Source of the DNA: Paenibacillus sp. Soil750
GTDB lineage: Bacteria > Bacillota > Bacilli > Paenibacillales > NBRC-103111
Assembly (NCBI RefSeq): GCF_001428045.1
Contig: NZ_LMSD01000001.1
Span: 558,001-622,000, forward strand
Direction: 5' to 3'
DNA: 64,000 nucleotides
Shown: positions 61,564-64,000 of the stretch, in pieces
Position numbering within the stretch: position 1 is the stretch's first letter
Layout: every line of letters begins with the position of its first letter
Program-made: the position numbers and the translations under genes
The notes under the pieces: model-generated
The model's input: the letters and a program-made list of their open reading frames with translations, nothing else
What the model was told of the DNA's origin: nothing
Database searches by the model: none

Positions 61564-61941
61564 ATGATATCTGTATTTGTATATGGCACGCTACTGGTGG
61601 GGGAAAGCAATCATCATGTTGTCTCTCCGTATTTACTGGGAGTGCAACCTGGCGCGATCTATGGACGTTTATATGATGTAGGGCCTTATCCTGCGTTAGT
61701 ACTTACAGACGATGAACATAAGGTTGAAGGGGAATGGATTGAAGTAACCGAAGAGGGACTGGCTGCTATGGACATTTTGGAAACGTATTACGGTCCAGAT
61801 CACGCGGACAATGAATACGAGCGTATTTGGGTAAAAGACGCCATTTTGGAGAAGGAAGGGTGGGTGTATTGTTATCCTAATCCGCGTGGACTTCCAGCTA
61901 TTCATGGCTCCTCATGGAAATATCACCTGCATAATAAGTAG
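61564..61941 (+). CDS. Gamma-glutamylcyclotransferase-like (AIG2/GGCT) protein
   Basis: A 125-aa protein with the GGCT signature VFVYGTLLVGESNHH at the N terminus, GAIYGRLYDVGPYPALVL, and the catalytic-Glu-type segment VEGEWIEVTEEGLAAMDILE. Members act on gamma-glutamyl compounds and release 5-oxoproline, the substrate of the PxpABC enzyme encoded 1.5 kb away. ATG 61564 follows AGGAGG by 9 nt; the earlier ATG overlaps the ribosome site. Confidence 0.9.
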   Translation: MISVFVYGTLLVGESNHHVVSPYLLGVQPGAIYGRLYDVGPYPALVLTDDEHKVEGEWIEVTEEGLAAMDILETYYGPDHADNEYERIWVKDAILEKEGWVYCYPNPRGLPAIHGSSWKYHLHNK

Positions 61942-61974
61942 GCGTGACTCTATTCGAGTTTTTCCGACATTTTC

Positions 61975-62004
61975 CTGTCATGGCCTCAGATATGATGCTA
62001 TAAT
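61975..62004 (+). promoter_or_regulatory. Promoter of the response-regulator genes
   Basis: CTGTCA (61975-61980), 18 bp, then an extended -10 TGCTATAAT with TATAAT at 61999-62004. Confidence 0.6.
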
Positions 62005-62037
62005 TAGTACTAATTTATGGACTCGAGGAGAGAGAAC

Positions 62038-62412
62038 ATGTCAGCTTACAAAATTTTGCTAGCCGATGATGAATTGGCACTTCGCTTTCTGCTGACGGAG
62101 ACGTTATCGGATGAGGGATACGTCATCACCGAGGTTGAGGATGGTCAACAAGCGATTGAGCAGCTCAGCAAGGAAGCCTACGATTTAATTATCCTGGATT
62201 ACATGATGCCGGAGCGTACGGGTGTAGAGGTTTGCTCCTGGTTGAGACAAAGTGATAATGTGAACAAGGACTTGCCGGTGATTCTGCTGACAGCCAAAGC
62301 GCTGGAGAAAGATAAAGAGAAAGCGAAGGCAGCGGGTGTTACCACATACATTGTAAAGCCTTTCAGTCCACTTCAATTATTAGATACCATCGGGCAGCTC
62401 TTGCAACGCTAG
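62038..62412 (+). CDS. Single-domain response regulator
   Basis: A 124-aa stand-alone receiver domain: acidic pair in LLADDELALR, phospho-acceptor Asp54 in IILDYMMPERTG, Thr85 in LLTAK, Lys107 in YIVKPF. There is no output domain. ATG 62038 follows GAGGAGAG by 8 nt. It lies 59 nt upstream of the Hpt-REC-GGDEF gene, which may be its phosphotransfer partner. Confidence 0.94.
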   Translation: MSAYKILLADDELALRFLLTETLSDEGYVITEVEDGQQAIEQLSKEAYDLIILDYMMPERTGVEVCSWLRQSDNVNKDLPVILLTAKALEKDKEKAKAAGVTTYIVKPFSPLQLLDTIGQLLQR

Positions 62413-62471
62413 GTTGGATATAGATTCACTAGGATCAGTTAGATTAAGCTTATAAAGGGTGATTGTCTGCT

Positions 62472-64000
62472 ATGAGCCACAGAAATATAGAGAGATCCAA
62501 AGATTCAGCTTTTGAATCCGATCGTGATGCAAGAATCCTTAAACAAGGAAGAAAGCTGTTTATTCGTGAATATGATAAGCAACTGCAGCAGTTGCAGTCC
62601 TTGCTGACAGCGGTTCAGATGAAGCCAATCCTTGAGGATTTGCAACAATGCTATCGGATTGCACATACTCTCAAAGGGAGTGCGCCAGTCTTTGGTTATT
62701 TAAGAATCGGTAAATTAGCAGAAGACATCGTACGGAAATGGGAATGGACCCTAGCCATTGAGAAGCAGGATAATGAGTTGCTTCTTTCGACGAGTCCTGT
62801 ACATGAAAGCATTGAACGAACGGTTGAATTATTGCTTGAATTGAAAATGGAATTGGATATCGGTTTAACGGAAATTCAGATGGATGAGGAAAAGGATCCT
62901 GTTACAGGCTCCATGCTTCGAACGCTCAAAAGTCGTATTTTACTTGTTGATGATGACGATGCGCTTCGATCTTATTTGACTAGACGATTGCAACTTGATG
63001 ATTGTGTCGTTGATGAAGCTGCTGATGTGGAGTCAGCGAAAAGATTATTGCGTGAGCATACGTATGATCTTGTTACCCTAGACCTTATGATGCACCCTCA
63101 GTCAGGCTATGAGCTATTTGACTTTCTCAAAGAAGATCCTACTCTGAAATGGCTGCCGCTTATCGTGCTATCCGGTCGTGATGATATCAGCGATAAAGTT
63201 CGTTGTTTCCATTTAGGGGCGGATGATTATGTGACGAAGCCATTTCAATATGAAGAATTGGCGGCGCGCATTTACGGACTCCTCAAGCGGACACGGAATT
63301 TCGAACAGTTGGCCTTCCGAGACCCGCTGACAGGTGTGTTTAATCGCCGTTATTTTGATCTGCAGATTGGATTAGAGTTACAGCGTATCGAGCGCTATCC
63401 AGCGCCAATTTCTCTCGTGTTTATCGATATTGACAGCTTCAAAAACGTCAATGATACGTATGGACATCACGTAGGGGATTTGGTGCTCCAAGGCTTGGCT
63501 CATTTGATGCAAGTCAATCTACGTTCGACAGATTTATTGGCACGTTTTGGTGGTGAAGAGTTTGTAATCGCACTTCCGAATACGACGGTGGATCAAGCTA
63601 GGTCTATCATGCAAGATGTTTTGGATAAAGTTCGTGTGAAGCCCGTAGCACAGAATGAGGGTCAAACGTTCTCCATTACGTTCTCAGCTGGGGTAGCGGA
63701 ATGGCAGGCAGGGATCACAATTGCAGAGTGGGTAGCGAAAGCAGACGATGCGATGTATCAAGCGAAGCAGCAAGGCAAGAATCGCATTGTTCTGGCTGAC
63801 CTAGAAGATGAGGGTGCACAATTCACGAAGTTGGTTGCCCATGCGAATGCCCAGCTGCAGAAGAAAAAGCTCTTGATCGTAGACGATGATCCGATTCTCA
63901 GAGCGATCCTGATTTCGCAGTTGGAGCACTTGCCGATTGTTATTACGCAGGTTTCTGATGGTGAAGCCGCATGGCAGCTATTGAGTGATCAAGTTTTCGA
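62472..64000 (+). CDS. Hpt-REC-GGDEF-REC hybrid diguanylate cyclase, partial
   Basis: The gene runs off the window; 509 codons are seen. Order: Hpt domain (about 20-130, phospho-His65 in RIAHTLKGSAPVFGY), receiver 1 (about 154-272, Asp204 in VTLDLMMHPQ, Lys in YVTKPFQ), GGDEF domain (about 278-442, active site GGEEF at 360-364, with the inhibitory RxxD as RSTD at 351-354) and the start of receiver 2 (from about 466, KKLLIVDDDP). It should make cyclic di-GMP under phosphorelay control with product inhibition. AAAGGGTG lies 9 nt before ATG 62472. Confidence 0.93.
   Translation, partial: MSHRNIERSKDSAFESDRDARILKQGRKLFIREYDKQLQQLQSLLTAVQMKPILEDLQQCYRIAHTLKGSAPVFGYLRIGKLAEDIVRKWEWTLAIEKQDNELLLSTSPVHESIERTVELLLELKMELDIGLTEIQMDEEKDPVTGSMLRTLKSRILLVDDDDALRSYLTRRLQLDDCVVDEAADVESAKRLLREHTYDLVTLDLMMHPQSGYELFDFLKEDPTLKWLPLIVLSGRDDISDKVRCFHLGADDYVTKPFQYEELAARIYGLLKRTRNFEQLAFRDPLTGVFNRRYFDLQIGLELQRIERYPAPISLVFIDIDSFKNVNDTYGHHVGDLVLQGLAHLMQVNLRSTDLLARFGGEEFVIALPNTTVDQARSIMQDVLDKVRVKPVAQNEGQTFSITFSAGVAEWQAGITIAEWVAKADDAMYQAKQQGKNRIVLADLEDEGAQFTKLVAHANAQLQKKKLLIVDDDPILRAILISQLEHLPIVITQVSDGEAAWQLLSDQVF

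Overview
The window looks like chromosomal DNA of a soil or plant-associated Paenibacillus-type Firmicute. The evidence is strong AGGAGG-type ribosome binding sites with frequent TTG and GTG starts, LplB/LplC-type sugar ABC permeases without a local ATPase, AraC regulators beside carbohydrate genes, CcpA-type cre boxes, a DnrlRE/F5-8C/beta-helix secreted enzyme and a CD3324-type small regulator. I saw no rRNA, tRNA, phage module, transposase or CRISPR array.

Layout. 0-3.2 kb: the 3' end of a large glycoside-hydrolase-like gene and a 5'-truncated beta-helix/F5-8C gene. 3.2-6.9 kb: an AraC regulator, then aldo/keto reductase, SDR and ThuA-like genes. 6.9-8.0 kb: non-coding DNA full of simple-sequence and dispersed repeats. 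8.0-9.6 kb: sdaAB-sdaAA (serine dehydratase). 9.6-16.1 kb: an organosulfur-type scavenging unit (TauD-like dioxygenase, LLM flavin monooxygenase, SsuABC-like transporter) facing a divergent regulator that fuses an excisionase-like helix-turn-helix to a substrate-binding-protein domain. 16.2-18.6 kb: a molybdopterin oxidoreductase and a small protein. 18.7-22.1 kb: a secreted multidomain beta-helix protein. 22.2-22.7 kb: queF with a preQ1-I-like riboswitch.

22.9-43.4 kb is the most interesting part, a saccharide or sugar-acid utilisation locus. It has two Gfo/Idh oxidoreductases facing an AraC regulator, a signal-less beta-helix protein, an MDR dehydrogenase, LplB/LplC permeases with a lipoprotein binding protein, an SDR, an IlvD/Edd dehydratase, a Tat-exported paralogue of the beta-helix protein, a GntR regulator fused to a sugar-binding-protein domain, a TatA, an amidohydrolase-2 (lactonase-like), a class-III aminotransferase and a FAH-family hydrolase. 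I infer import of a saccharide released by the beta-helix enzymes and its oxidation by a non-phosphorylative route.

43.5-46.2 kb: a DJ-1/PfpI protein, thyA-folA, and an exact-period 52-bp tandem array of hairpins. 46.2-49.7 kb: a YcnI-like copper-type protein, a NarL-type two-component system and a NiCoT nickel/cobalt transporter. 49.8-53.7 kb: phnC, a fused double-domain phnE, and an inverted phnD. 53.9-56.1 kb: a 5'-nucleotidase-like enzyme and a YbjQ pair. 56.2-60.1 kb: an esterase and pxpB-pxpC, then a strikingly GC-rich pxpA flanked on both sides by a family of roughly 25-bp inverted repeats. 60.1-61.1 kb: non-coding DNA with structured elements and a complete 21-codon mini-gene with its own promoter and terminator. 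61.1-64.0 kb: a CD3324-type regulator, a GGCT-like protein, a single-domain response regulator and the start of an Hpt-REC-GGDEF-REC diguanylate cyclase running off the end.
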